A stretch of 64,000 nt of DNA, taken from the NCBI RefSeq assembly GCF_009857445.1, contig NZ_WWCN01000006.1:248001-312000 (forward strand), written 5' to 3'. Of this stretch, positions 8,212 through 16,393 are shown one piece after another; position 1 is the first letter of the stretch, and every line of letters starts with the position of its first letter. The notes below the pieces were generated by a model, which worked only from the letters and a program-made list of their open reading frames with translations, was not told the DNA's origin and made no database searches. The DNA comes from Duganella flavida. GTDB taxonomy: Bacteria; Pseudomonadota; Gammaproteobacteria; Burkholderiales; Burkholderiaceae_D. A program made the translations under genes and the position numbers.

Positions 8212-8559
8212 ATGGCAGGTAATTATCATCAACTGGCACTGGCGGAGGTGCGGCCGGGCATGGTCTTATCCGACGTGCTGCTCGATGTGCAGGGCAATGT
8301 GCTGCTGCCGCAAGGCACGGTGCTGACCGACGCCATGCTGGCGCTGATGCCGCGCCACGGCATCGCCATGCTGCCCATCGTCACCGAGGAAGTAGCGCCG
8401 GAAGCGGTGGCGGCCACGCTGCAGCACCACGAGGCGCGTATCGCCCAGCTGTTCCGCAAGAACGATCCGGACAGCGACAGCGACTGGGCCACCGCCACGC
8501 TGCGCCGCTTCGTCACCGATTTCCGCCTGGGTGTAGAGGAGACACCGGAACATGAGTAA
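8212..8559 (+). CDS. Small protein resembling the N-terminal domain of HD-GYP proteins
   Basis: 115 residues from ATG 8212, chosen because GGGAGG (8202-8207) lies just upstream. The segment EVRPGMVLSDVLLDVQGN with GNVLLPQGTVLTDAMLALM resembles the small N-terminal domain that often precedes HD-GYP or HDOD domains. The rest is helical and acidic. It overlaps the HDOD gene by 8 bases, so the two are translated together and probably form one signalling module split over two polypeptides. No catalytic residues are recognisable. Confidence 0.65.
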   Translation: MAGNYHQLALAEVRPGMVLSDVLLDVQGNVLLPQGTVLTDAMLALMPRHGIAMLPIVTEEVAPEAVAATLQHHEARIAQLFRKNDPDSDSDWATATLRRFVTDFRLGVEETPEHE

Positions 8560-9400
8560 CGCCACCCTCAGCTACGACGACGTGGTCCGCACGCTGGACG
8601 ACCTGCCATCGCTGCCGGCAGTAGTGATGGAACTGCTCAACAGCATTGACCAGGACGATGTTGATATTTCCGTGCTGGCCAAGAAGGTCTCGTACGACCA
8701 GGCGCTGACGGCCAAGACCCTGCGTCTGGCCAACTCGTCGCTGTACGGTTTGCAGGTCAAGGTCACCACCATCCAGCAGGCGATTACCTTCCTCGGCTTC
8801 CAGACCACGCGCAACCTGATCACGGCCGCCGCCGTCACCGGCTGCTTTGCCGAGGGCCATTGCCCTGGCTTTGACCACAAGGCTTTCTGGCGCCACTCGA
8901 TCGCCACCGCCGCCTGCTCCAAAGTGCTGGCGCGGCAGATGCGTTTCAACCAGGATTACGCCTTCACGGCCGGGCTGCTGCACGACATCGGGCGGCTGGT
9001 GCTGGTGTCCTGCTTCCCGGAGCAGTACGCCGCCACGCTGGCCTACCGCGCCGAGCACGACTGTTATTTGCTGGAAGCGGAGCGCACCGTACTGGGCGTC
9101 GATCACGTCGACGCCGGCCTGGCACTGGCAGAACACTGGAATTTTTCCGACACCATGCGGCTGGCCATCGGCGGCCATCACGACCCGGAAGCGCCGGGCG
9201 CTGGCTTCTTGGCGGCCATCATTCACGTGGCCGATGCGATTGTGCATGCGCTCGATCTGGCGCAGGCGCAGGACGACTTAGTCCCGCCGGTCTCTACCGT
9301 GGCCTGGACTGCATTGGGCCTCGATGAGGAAATTTATCTGCAATTATTCCGCGAGACGGAGCTGCAGTATGAAGAAATCTCTATGGTGCTGCTAACCTGA
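8552..9400 (+). CDS. HDOD domain protein
   Basis: 282 residues. The N-terminal two thirds match the HDOD domain (an HD-domain relative without intact catalysis): LDDLPSLPAVVMELL, AKTLRLANSSLYG, ITFLGFQTTRNLI, and FTAGLLHDIGRLVLV. HDOD proteins act as regulators in chemotaxis, motility or stress signalling rather than as confirmed phosphodiesterases. It follows and overlaps the RPGM-type small protein. The histidine kinase is divergently transcribed upstream, which suggests but does not prove a functional link. Confidence 0.85.
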   Translation: MSNATLSYDDVVRTLDDLPSLPAVVMELLNSIDQDDVDISVLAKKVSYDQALTAKTLRLANSSLYGLQVKVTTIQQAITFLGFQTTRNLITAAAVTGCFAEGHCPGFDHKAFWRHSIATAACSKVLARQMRFNQDYAFTAGLLHDIGRLVLVSCFPEQYAATLAYRAEHDCYLLEAERTVLGVDHVDAGLALAEHWNFSDTMRLAIGGHHDPEAPGAGFLAAIIHVADAIVHALDLAQAQDDLVPPVSTVAWTALGLDEEIYLQLFRETELQYEEISMVLLT

Positions 9401-9407
9401 AGTGGCG

Positions 9408-9443
9408 GCCTGCCGGACCGGATTTAGCTTCGATACGGCAGGC
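9408..9443. terminator. Stem-loop between convergent genes
   Basis: GCCTGCCG (9408-9415) pairs with CGGCAGGC (9436-9443) around a 20-base loop, between the HDOD gene and the convergent HTH gene. There is no T-tract, so termination is only suggested by position. Confidence 0.3.
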
Positions 9444-9461
9444 GCGTGCGCAGGGCGCGCA

Positions 9462-9800
9462 TCAATGATGAGCCGCGTTTCCGGCCAAGGCCTTGTCAGC
9501 TGCTGCACGGTCTTCCGGTTTCGGGCGGCCTTGGGCGTCGGACAGACGATATTTGGTACGGCGGTCGCCCATCAGGTCGCGCAGGTCGCGGATGCTCATG
9601 CCGGTCACTTCGTGCATGCGGATCAGCAGCGAAGCGCCGACCGGCAAGCGATGGTGGCGAATCTTGCTGATGACTGGTGGCGCGACTTCGAGCAGGCGCG
9701 ACAGCGCGGCGTCATTTTTCAGCTGCATCTTGCCGAGCAAGATATCAAGCAGGTGGTTAGGGTTATAGCTTTCCTGGGATGCGAGTGCATGATGTGCCAT
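9462..9800 (-). CDS. Small helix-turn-helix protein
   Basis: 112 residues from ATG 9800, which has GAGGAAAA upstream (9803-9810); the ATG at 9812 lies inside that site. The central part looks like a Cro/CI-type helix-turn-helix: LKNDAALSRLLEVAPPVISK followed by IRHHRLPVG, then SLLIRMHEVTGMSIRDLRDL. The C-terminal tail is charged and Ala-rich. It stands alone with its own 228-base upstream gap and is convergent with the HDOD gene. DNA binding is inferred from the pattern; targets are unknown. Confidence 0.6.
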   Translation of the reverse strand: MAHHALASQESYNPNHLLDILLGKMQLKNDAALSRLLEVAPPVISKIRHHRLPVGASLLIRMHEVTGMSIRDLRDLMGDRRTKYRLSDAQGRPKPEDRAAADKALAGNAAHH

Positions 9801-10028
9801 GATTTTCCTCATTGGTTGGGGTGAACAGATAGTGCTGGCTTGAACTTAAGCAAAACTTAGCGAGTCAGATTGCCATTCATGCAAGATACCAGCGCGCACC
9901 GCGCTAAGATTGTTCGGCATCAATCAGAGGCTAGAAACCTTAGCAACAATGCTATTTCATCACACGGAACAAGAGTACGGCGCACGTCAGGGCCGTGAGG
10001 AAACAAACGGGGCAAACTCGGCGGGAAA

Positions 10029-10352
10029 TCAGGCGGTAGTGTCGATGTTGCGGCCTAGCGTTTTTTCATTCGCACGGCGCTCGGTATCGGCTTTTTTGTC
10101 GGCTTGCTGGGCAGCGCGACGATCGGCGGCGGCCGCTTCGTCATTGGAGCGGGCCTCGCTGCGGGATGCTTCGGTGTTTTCTTTGACGCGCTGCTTGATA
10201 ACGGCGCCATCCTTGTCCGAGCGACTGGTTTGCTCAGTGCGACGCGTCTCCACCGACTGCGCTTGACGCTGCTCGGTACGGTTAGCGCGGGTCTCACGCA
10301 GGTTCTGTTGCGCCGGGTCGGGACGCGGCACGTTGGTGATGTTGATGGCCAT
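10029..10352 (-). CDS. Small, highly charged protein of unknown function
   Basis: 107 residues from ATG 10352 (ACAGGT just upstream). It opens MAINITNVPRPDPAQQNLRE and is then almost entirely Arg, Glu, Gln, Asp, Lys, Ala and Thr with no hydrophobic core, predicting a disordered or coiled-coil chain. I do not recognise it. It is transcribed divergently from phoH. The composition resembles linker or scaffold proteins more than an enzyme. Reality of the gene is supported by the start context and full-length frame only. Confidence 0.5.
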   Translation of the reverse strand: MAINITNVPRPDPAQQNLRETRANRTEQRQAQSVETRRTEQTSRSDKDGAVIKQRVKENTEASRSEARSNDEAAAADRRAAQQADKKADTERRANEKTLGRNIDTTA

Positions 10353-10445
10353 ACCTGTAATGTAGAGCAAAGGCGCTACCGGCGGCAAATTACGATAAAC
10401 TATCGCCTGTGCCGGTCACCGGCCCTCTCTCCTAAAAGCATCCCA

Positions 10446-11546
10446 TTGAAAACCAAGACCCCAGTCCAGCCGCACTACTTCGTCCCCGAGCCGCTCGATA
10501 ACGCGCGGCTGGCCCATTTGTGCGGCCCGCTCGACGAAAACCTGCGCCAGATTTCTGCCGCGCTGGACGTCACCATTTTCCGCCGCGGCGAAAAGTTTAT
10601 CGTCAGCGGCCACAACGCCGAACGCGCGGTCGAGATCCTCGACCACTTCTACGCCATCGCCAACAAGATCGTGCCGATCGAGGAAGTGCAACTGGCGCTG
10701 GTCGAACAGCGCGCCAGCATGCATGCCGGGAATATCGCTGCACTGGCGCCTGAGCCAGCTGCCGATGACGCACCAGCCAGCAAGCCGCGCAAGATCGAAC
10801 CCGTGCCGGCCGTCGAGATCGACATCAACAGTCCGATCTTGAAAACCCGCCGCGCCGACCTGCGCGGCCGCACGCCGCACCAGATCCGCTACCTGCGCAA
10901 CATCCTCGAGCACGACATCAGCTTCGGCGTTGGTCCAGCCGGCACCGGCAAGACTTACCTGGCCGTGGCCTGCGCAGTCGATGCGCTGGAACGCGACGCC
11001 GTCAAGCGCATCATCCTGACCCGCCCTGCGGTGGAAGCGGGCGAGCGCCTTGGCTTCCTGCCGGGCGACCTGTCGCAAAAGGTCGATCCATATCTGCGTC
11101 CTTTGTACGATGCCCTGTACGACTTGCTCGGCTTCGACCGCACGCAGAAAATGTTCGAGAAGCAGGTGATTGAAATCGCCCCGCTGGCCTACATGCGCGG
11201 CCGCACCCTGAACCACGCTTTCGTGATCCTGGACGAGGCGCAGAACACCACGGTCGAGCAGATGAAGATGTTCCTGACCCGCATCGGCTTCGGCAGCAAG
11301 GCCGTAGTGACGGGCGACGTTACGCAAGTCGACCTGCACAAGAGCCAGAAAAGCGGCCTGGTGGATGCCATCCAGGTGCTGAAAGAAGTGCGCGGCATCG
11401 CCTTCAGCCACTTCAACAGCGAAGACGTGGTGCGCCATCCACTGGTGGCGCGCATCGTCGACGCCTACGAAACCGCTCACAACCACGAAGCGGAAATAGC
11501 TCCACTCCTCAAAGCCACGGCTCTCAAAAATGTCCGCAAAAAATAA
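10446..11546 (+). CDS. ybeZ: PhoH-like ATPase (YbeZ)
   Basis: About 366 residues from TTG 10446 ([11 protein letters not shown] follows); no in-frame ATG precedes the conserved region, and an extension further upstream runs antisense into the charged-protein gene. An N-terminal KH-like part ([19 protein letters not shown]) precedes the PhoH ATPase: Walker A GPAGTGKT near residue 164 and Walker B VILDEAQ near 262, with [11 protein letters not shown] after it. YbeZ partners the ribonuclease YbeY in rRNA processing and ribosome quality control. It overlaps ybeY by 17 bases. The TTG start is inferred. Confidence 0.88.
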   Translation: MKTKTPVQPHYFVPEPLDNARLAHLCGPLDENLRQISAALDVTIFRRGEKFIVSGHNAERAVEILDHFYAIANKIVPIEEVQLALVEQRASMHAGNIAALAPEPAADDAPASKPRKIEPVPAVEIDINSPILKTRRADLRGRTPHQIRYLRNILEHDISFGVGPAGTGKTYLAVACAVDALERDAVKRIILTRPAVEAGERLGFLPGDLSQKVDPYLRPLYDALYDLLGFDRTQKMFEKQVIEIAPLAYMRGRTLNHAFVILDEAQNTTVEQMKMFLTRIGFGSKAVVTGDVTQVDLHKSQKSGLVDAIQVLKEVRGIAFSHFNSEDVVRHPLVARIVDAYETAHNHEAEIAPLLKATALKNVRKK

Positions 11547-11997
11547 ATTGACGCTGTCGGTGCAATACGCCGATCCACGCCTGCAAGAAAGCATCACCCG
11601 CCCGATGATACGCAAATGGGTGCAAGCCGCGCTGTTCGCACCGGCCGAACTGACCATCCGCTTCGTCAATGCTGAGGAAGGCCAAACCCTGAACCGCGAC
11701 TACCGCGGCAAAGACTACGCCACCAACGTGCTGACCTTCGCCTACAACGAAGGCGAAGAAGAACTGCCGGAAGACGCGCCGACGCAAGCCGACATCATCC
11801 TCTGCACCGACGTGCTGGAGAAGGAAGCGGCCGAGCAAAAGAAAACGGTAGAGGAACACACTGCCCACCTGATCGTCCACGGCGTGCTGCACGCCCAGGG
11901 TTACGACCACATGGACGACGAAGAAGCGGAAGAGATGGAAGGCATCGAAACCGAAATCCTCGCCGAACTCGGCTACGCCGATCCCTACGCTAGCTAA
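11530..11997 (+). CDS. ybeY: Endoribonuclease YbeY (rRNA maturation factor)
   Basis: 155 residues. The metal-binding motif [11 protein letters not shown] provides His117, His121 and His127, exactly the H-x3-H-x5-H of YbeY. The preceding [15 protein letters not shown] is also family-typical. The enzyme is a zinc-dependent single-strand endoribonuclease needed for 16S rRNA 3'-end maturation. The acidic tail [12 protein letters not shown] is normal for the family. It overlaps ybeZ by 17 bases, so the two are co-translated. Confidence 0.95.
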   Translation: MSAKNKLTLSVQYADPRLQESITRPMIRKWVQAALFAPAELTIRFVNAEEGQTLNRDYRGKDYATNVLTFAYNEGEEELPEDAPTQADIILCTDVLEKEAAEQKKTVEEHTAHLIVHGVLHAQGYDHMDDEEAEEMEGIETEILAELGYADPYAS

Positions 11998-12023
11998 GCT
12001 TACTTGCTCACTTAGTTGTTCAC

Positions 12024-12773
12024 TTATTTGCGCACATAGCGCGCAACGATGGCGGCAATACTGCCGCCGTCCCGCATCCGCCGCATGGCCCCCGCCAGCT
12101 TGTCCGCCGTCGCCGCGTCATAACTGCTGTTCGCATAATGCAGCCACGCTTCCCGGCTGGTAAGCGGTAGAAAATCCCCGATACGCTCAGGCGCGATGCC
12201 TTCTCCCTGGAACGCGTAATACAGCGATTCGCGCACACCGATCACCGCATCCACCCGCCCTAACGCCAGCATTTTCACCATCTGTGTCATGGTATTGGTG
12301 TTGTACTTCAAACTCGCGCTGTCCTGCTCGAACGGCGCAAAGTAATCGGCACTGCGCAGCTGGCCGACAGTCTTGCCGTGCAGATCGCTCAGCGCGCGCA
12401 AACGGATGCCGGACCGGGCTACGATGCCGACATCAAAACTGGCCACCAGCGCCACATGCCGCGCGCACGCTTGCAGTTCGGCACTGTCGAAGCCGATCAT
12501 CAGGTCCGCCTCGCCAGCCTTGAGCAAGGCCTGGCCGCGCACCTTGGGCACCATGGCATTGGTGATCTGCACGCCGCTGGCGCGCGACAATTCGCTCATC
12601 ACATCAACGAAAATGCCGCTGGGCGCGCCCTGCCCCTCCATGCCGAACAGCGGCGCCGTCAGCGTCACCGCGCGCAAGCCGGCTGGCGCGGCCATGACGC
12701 TGGCCGCCGGCAACGCCAAGCATAGCGCAGCGTCAATCAGCAGCGAACGTCTACCGGGCGAGAGCTTGCTCAT
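12024..12773 (-). CDS. Periplasmic substrate-binding-like protein (SBP_bac_3 type)
   Basis: 249 residues with an N-terminal export signal (basic KLSPGRRSLL, then hydrophobic to ASVMAAP). The body follows the type-2 periplasmic binding fold: GIFVDVMSELSRASG, LLKAGEADLMIGF, LHGKTVGQLRSADYF, VDAVIGVRESLYYAF. Such stand-alone proteins bind amino acids or serve as sensors; no transporter genes are adjacent. It is antisense to, and inserted between, ybeY and corC, which are normally contiguous with lnt in one unit. The ligand is unknown. Confidence 0.75.
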   Translation of the reverse strand: MSKLSPGRRSLLIDAALCLALPAASVMAAPAGLRAVTLTAPLFGMEGQGAPSGIFVDVMSELSRASGVQITNAMVPKVRGQALLKAGEADLMIGFDSAELQACARHVALVASFDVGIVARSGIRLRALSDLHGKTVGQLRSADYFAPFEQDSASLKYNTNTMTQMVKMLALGRVDAVIGVRESLYYAFQGEGIAPERIGDFLPLTSREAWLHYANSSYDAATADKLAGAMRRMRDGGSIAAIVARYVRK

Positions 12774-12917
12774 GGAAGGCCTTTATGTGCGACGTGTTCA
12801 TCAGCCACAAGCTTATAATAAAGGCAGCCTTCCTTGCTGTTTTTTTGACAAAAACGGCCTCACCTTCCCATTTGGTGTATCCTATGCCTCTTCGAAACAA
12901 CCGGCTCTACGCCAGCT

Positions 12918-13802
12918 ATGCAAGAGCACTCTAGTAGCGTCAAGACTGACGCTAAACCCCACAGGTCATTGTTTGAACGACTGACCGCCCTGATTTCCCC
13001 AGAGCCCGAGAACCGCTCGGAGCTGCTCGAAGTTCTGCACGACGCCCACGAACGCAACCTGATCGACGCCGACGCCTTGTCGATGATCGAGGGCGTGTTC
13101 CAGGTGTCCGACCTGTCCGCCCGCGATATCATGATCCCGCGCTCTCAGATGGACGTGATCGACATCTCCAAGCCGATAGAAGAATGGCTGCCCTTGGTGC
13201 TGCAAACCGCCCACTCGCGCTTCCCTGCCATTGAAGGCGAACGCGACAAGGTGATCGGCATCCTGCTGGCCAAGGACCTGCTGCGCTACTACGCCGAAGA
13301 ATCGTTCGACGTGCGCGACATGCTGCGCCCAGCCATCTTCATCCCGGAATCGAAACGCCTGAACGTGCTGCTGCGCGATTTCCGCGCCAACCACAACCAC
13401 ATGGCCATCGTGGTGGATGAGTACAGCGGCGTCGCCGGCCTGATCACCATCGAAGACGTGCTGGAACAAATCGTCGGCGATATCGAGGACGAATACGATT
13501 TCGACGAGGAAGAGGACAATATCCTGTCGATCCGCGAAGGCCAGCACGGCCCGCGCTGGCGCATCAAGGCACTGACCGAGATCGAGCAATTCAACGACGA
13601 GCTGGACACCGCCCTGCCCGACGACGACGTCGACACCATCGGCGGCCTGGTCTCCAAGCACCTCGGCCGCATGGCCCACAAAGGCGACGTGTTCGACTTT
13701 GAAGGCCTGCGCTTTGAAGTGCTGCGCGCCGACGCCCGCCAGATCCACGTGCTGACGGTGGAAAAGCTGCCGCCGGCCCCTGATCACGGCGACGACGCAT
13801 AA
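12918..13802 (+). CDS. corC: HlyC/CorC family CBS-domain protein (YbeX)
   Basis: 294 residues. A tandem CBS pair (SARDIMIPRSQMDVI, then ARFPAIEG-like and NHMAIVVDEYSGVAGLITIEDV) is followed by a CorC_HlyC transporter-associated domain (LPDDDVDTIGGLV, then GDVFDFEGLRFEVL). There are no membrane spans, as in E. coli YbeX/CorC, linked to magnesium/cobalt efflux and ribosome-related stress. Its stop overlaps the lnt start (TAATG). Together with ybeZ-ybeY upstream and lnt downstream this is the conserved ybeZYX-lnt set. Confidence 0.9.
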   Translation: MQEHSSSVKTDAKPHRSLFERLTALISPEPENRSELLEVLHDAHERNLIDADALSMIEGVFQVSDLSARDIMIPRSQMDVIDISKPIEEWLPLVLQTAHSRFPAIEGERDKVIGILLAKDLLRYYAEESFDVRDMLRPAIFIPESKRLNVLLRDFRANHNHMAIVVDEYSGVAGLITIEDVLEQIVGDIEDEYDFDEEEDNILSIREGQHGPRWRIKALTEIEQFNDELDTALPDDDVDTIGGLVSKHLGRMAHKGDVFDFEGLRFEVLRADARQIHVLTVEKLPPAPDHGDDA

Positions 13803-15373
13803 TGCGTTTTCGCCGCGCCAAACCTGACGATCCTCCCAAGCCGCAACGCTCGACCCGAGGCCGCATGCTCATCACCGGCCTCGCCGGTGCGCTGTGCGTG
13901 TTAGCGTTCGCGCCGTTCGGCTGGTGGCCGCTGGAGATCCTCGGCCTGGCCACGCTGTTCTACCAGGTCCTGCGCAGCACCAGCGTTAAAGCCGCCGCGC
14001 TGATCGGCTGGGCCTTCGTGACCGGCTGGACTGCCGCTGGCGTGCACTGGCTGTATGTCTCCATGCACACCTACGGCGGCATGCCTGCGCCATTGGCGGC
14101 GCTGGCCGTGCTGCTGCTGGGCGCCGCCATGGGCTTGTACGGCGCCGGCGCGATGGGCACCGCATGGTGGCTGCGCAAGCGCTGGACATTGCCGCTGCCG
14201 GCTGCCAACTTGCTGGTATTCCCGGCGGTCTGGGCGCTGTTTGAATGGGTACGCGGCTGGCTGTTTACGGGTTTTCCGTGGCTGTCCTCCGGCTACGCCC
14301 ACAACCACAGCCCGCTGGCCGGCTTCGCGCCGATCATCGGCATGTACGGCCTCGGCTGGCTGGCCGCCGTGATTGCTGGTGCCCTGCTGTTGCTACTGCA
14401 CCGCACCCGCCTGCGCGCGGCCGGTCTGGCAATCGGCATCTGCGTGGCCGGCGTCGGCCTGAGCTTCCTGCAATGGACCTACCCGGAAGGCAAGCCAATC
14501 AGCGTGCGCCTGCTGCAAGGGAATATCCCGCAGGACGAAAAGTTCAACGGCGCCAAGATTGTGTCGAACATGAAGCTGTACCAGGAGGCCATCACCGCCG
14601 CACCGGCCGACCTGATCGCTACGCCGGAAACTGCCATCATCACGCTGCAACAGCAACTGCCGCCGGACTACCTGCCGAGCATTGCCCAATTCCTGAACAA
14701 AACGAATAGCAACCTGATCCTCGGCATCTTCACCGCCGACAGCCAGACTGCCTATTTCAACAGCGTGATCGGCATTCCGGCCAAACTGGGTTCGAGCTAC
14801 TACCGCTACGACAAGCACCACCTGGTGCCGTACGGCGAGTTCATCCCCTACGGCTTCCGCTGGTTCGTCAACCTGATGTCGATCCCGCTGGGCGATATGA
14901 CCAGCGGCCACGACATCCAGCCGGCGTTCCCGATCAAGGACCAGCGCGTGCTGCCCAACATCTGCTATGAAGACTTGTTCGGCGAAGAGATCGCGGCCCA
15001 GCTGAATCACCCGGCACAAGACCAGAAACCGGCGACCCTGCTGCTGAACACCTCCAACCTGGCCTGGTTTGGCGACACCATCGCCATCCCACAGCATTTG
15101 CAAATCTCGCAGATGCGCACGCTGGAAACCGGCCGCCCCATGCTGCGGGCGACCAATACCGGGGCCACTGCCATCATCAATGGCGCTGGCAAGGTGGTGC
15201 AGCAACTGCCGGTGAACACCTTCGGCACGTTGGCCGCCAACGTGCAGGGCATGGGCGGTAGCACCCCGTTCATCATCTGGGGCAACAAGCTGTTCCTCGC
15301 TTTGACCACCCTGTCCCTCGCAGGGGCGTGGTTTTGGGCAAAGCGCTCAAAAAACCAGCCAAAAGCCGCTTAA
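13802..15373 (+). CDS. lnt: Apolipoprotein N-acyltransferase
   Basis: 523 residues. The N-terminal half contains several membrane helices; the C-terminal half is a nitrilase domain facing the periplasm. The catalytic triad is visible as Glu276 (ATPETAI), Lys338 (YDKHHLVPYGEF) and Cys388 (NICYEDLFGE). Lnt adds the third acyl chain to the N-terminal cysteine of lipoproteins, which is needed for Lol-mediated sorting in most proteobacteria. It is coupled to corC by a one-base overlap. Confidence 0.95.
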   Translation: MRFRRAKPDDPPKPQRSTRGRMLITGLAGALCVLAFAPFGWWPLEILGLATLFYQVLRSTSVKAAALIGWAFVTGWTAAGVHWLYVSMHTYGGMPAPLAALAVLLLGAAMGLYGAGAMGTAWWLRKRWTLPLPAANLLVFPAVWALFEWVRGWLFTGFPWLSSGYAHNHSPLAGFAPIIGMYGLGWLAAVIAGALLLLLHRTRLRAAGLAIGICVAGVGLSFLQWTYPEGKPISVRLLQGNIPQDEKFNGAKIVSNMKLYQEAITAAPADLIATPETAIITLQQQLPPDYLPSIAQFLNKTNSNLILGIFTADSQTAYFNSVIGIPAKLGSSYYRYDKHHLVPYGEFIPYGFRWFVNLMSIPLGDMTSGHDIQPAFPIKDQRVLPNICYEDLFGEEIAAQLNHPAQDQKPATLLLNTSNLAWFGDTIAIPQHLQISQMRTLETGRPMLRATNTGATAIINGAGKVVQQLPVNTFGTLAANVQGMGGSTPFIIWGNKLFLALTTLSLAGAWFWAKRSKNQPKAA

Positions 15374-15455
15374 CCCGCTAAAATCATCGCTTTAGCGAAA
15401 CTGCAACCGCATGCCCGCCGGCGCTAGCCCGGGCATTGCCACCGACTGACAAAAG

Positions 15456-16379
15456 ATGCTGACATTTCAACAAATTATCCTGACCTTGCAAACCTACTGG
15501 GACAAGCAAGGCTGCGCCCTGCTCCAGCCATACGACATGGAAGTCGGCGCCGGCACCTTCCACACTGGTACTTTCCTGCGCGCGATCGGCCCTGAGCCTT
15601 GGCGCGCTGCCTACGTCCAGCCGTCGCGCCGTCCGAAAGATGGCCGCTATGGCGAAAACCCGAATCGCGGCCAGCACTACTACCAATACCAGGTAGTGAT
15701 GAAGCCTGCGCCGGAAAATATCCTCGACCTGTATCTGGGTTCGCTGGAAGCGCTGGGCCTGGACCTGAAGCAGAACGACGTCCGTTTCGTGGAAGATGAC
15801 TGGGAATCGCCAACGCTGGGCGCGTGGGGCCTCGGTTGGGAAGTTTGGCTGAACGGCATGGAAGTGACGCAGTTCACCTACTTCCAGCAAGTCGGCGGCC
15901 TGGATTGCAAGCCGGTGCTGGGTGAAATCACCTACGGCGTTGAGCGTCTGGCCATGTACCTGCAGGGCGTCGAGAATATGTACGACCTGGTGTGGACCAC
16001 CTGGGAAGAAAACGGCGAGACCAAAACGCTGAAATACGGCGACGTATTCCACCAAAACGAAGTAGAGCAATCGGCCTACAACTTCGAGCACTCCAACACC
16101 GAGCTGCTGTTCTCGCAGTTTAACAACCACGAATCGGAAGCCAAGCGCCTGATCGAAGCGCAACTGACGTTGCCAGCCTACGAGCAAATCATGAAGGCTT
16201 CGCACAGCTTCAACCTGCTGGATGCACGCGGCGCCATCTCCGTGACCGAGCGCGCCGCCTACATCGGCCGTGTGCGCGCCCTGTCGCGCCTTGTGGCCCA
16301 AGCCTACTACGACTCGCGTGAGCGCCTCGGTTTCCCGATGGCCCCGAAGACTGACGCCGCTGACGCAGTTGCAAAATAA
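15456..16379 (+). CDS. glyQ: Glycyl-tRNA synthetase alpha subunit
   Basis: 307 residues, typical for the bacterial alpha2beta2 enzyme. The start [20 protein letters not shown] and the motifs [34 protein letters not shown] and [20 protein letters not shown] are near-invariant in GlyQ. It carries the catalytic aminoacylation core. It sits 82 bases after lnt and 14 bases before glyS, with which it forms one enzyme. Confidence 0.98.
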   Translation: MLTFQQIILTLQTYWDKQGCALLQPYDMEVGAGTFHTGTFLRAIGPEPWRAAYVQPSRRPKDGRYGENPNRGQHYYQYQVVMKPAPENILDLYLGSLEALGLDLKQNDVRFVEDDWESPTLGAWGLGWEVWLNGMEVTQFTYFQQVGGLDCKPVLGEITYGVERLAMYLQGVENMYDLVWTTWEENGETKTLKYGDVFHQNEVEQSAYNFEHSNTELLFSQFNNHESEAKRLIEAQLTLPAYEQIMKASHSFNLLDARGAISVTERAAYIGRVRALSRLVAQAYYDSRERLGFPMAPKTDAADAVAK

Positions 16380-16393
16380 ACGATATAAACGAT

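Noticed and set aside
8212..8559. Assignment of the small protein as PilZ
   Set aside because: The RxxxR and D/NxSxxG motifs of PilZ are absent; RPGMVLSDVLL fits the HD-GYP-associated N-terminal domain better.
10104..10445. N-terminal extension of the PhoH-like protein to 10104
   Set aside because: The extension is antisense to the charged 107-residue gene and shows no conserved pattern; the PhoH homology starts after TTG 10446.
15376..15397. CGCTAAA/TTTAGCG hairpin after lnt as a terminator
   Set aside because: Short 7-base stem with AT half and no T-tract; lnt and glyQ may still be read together.
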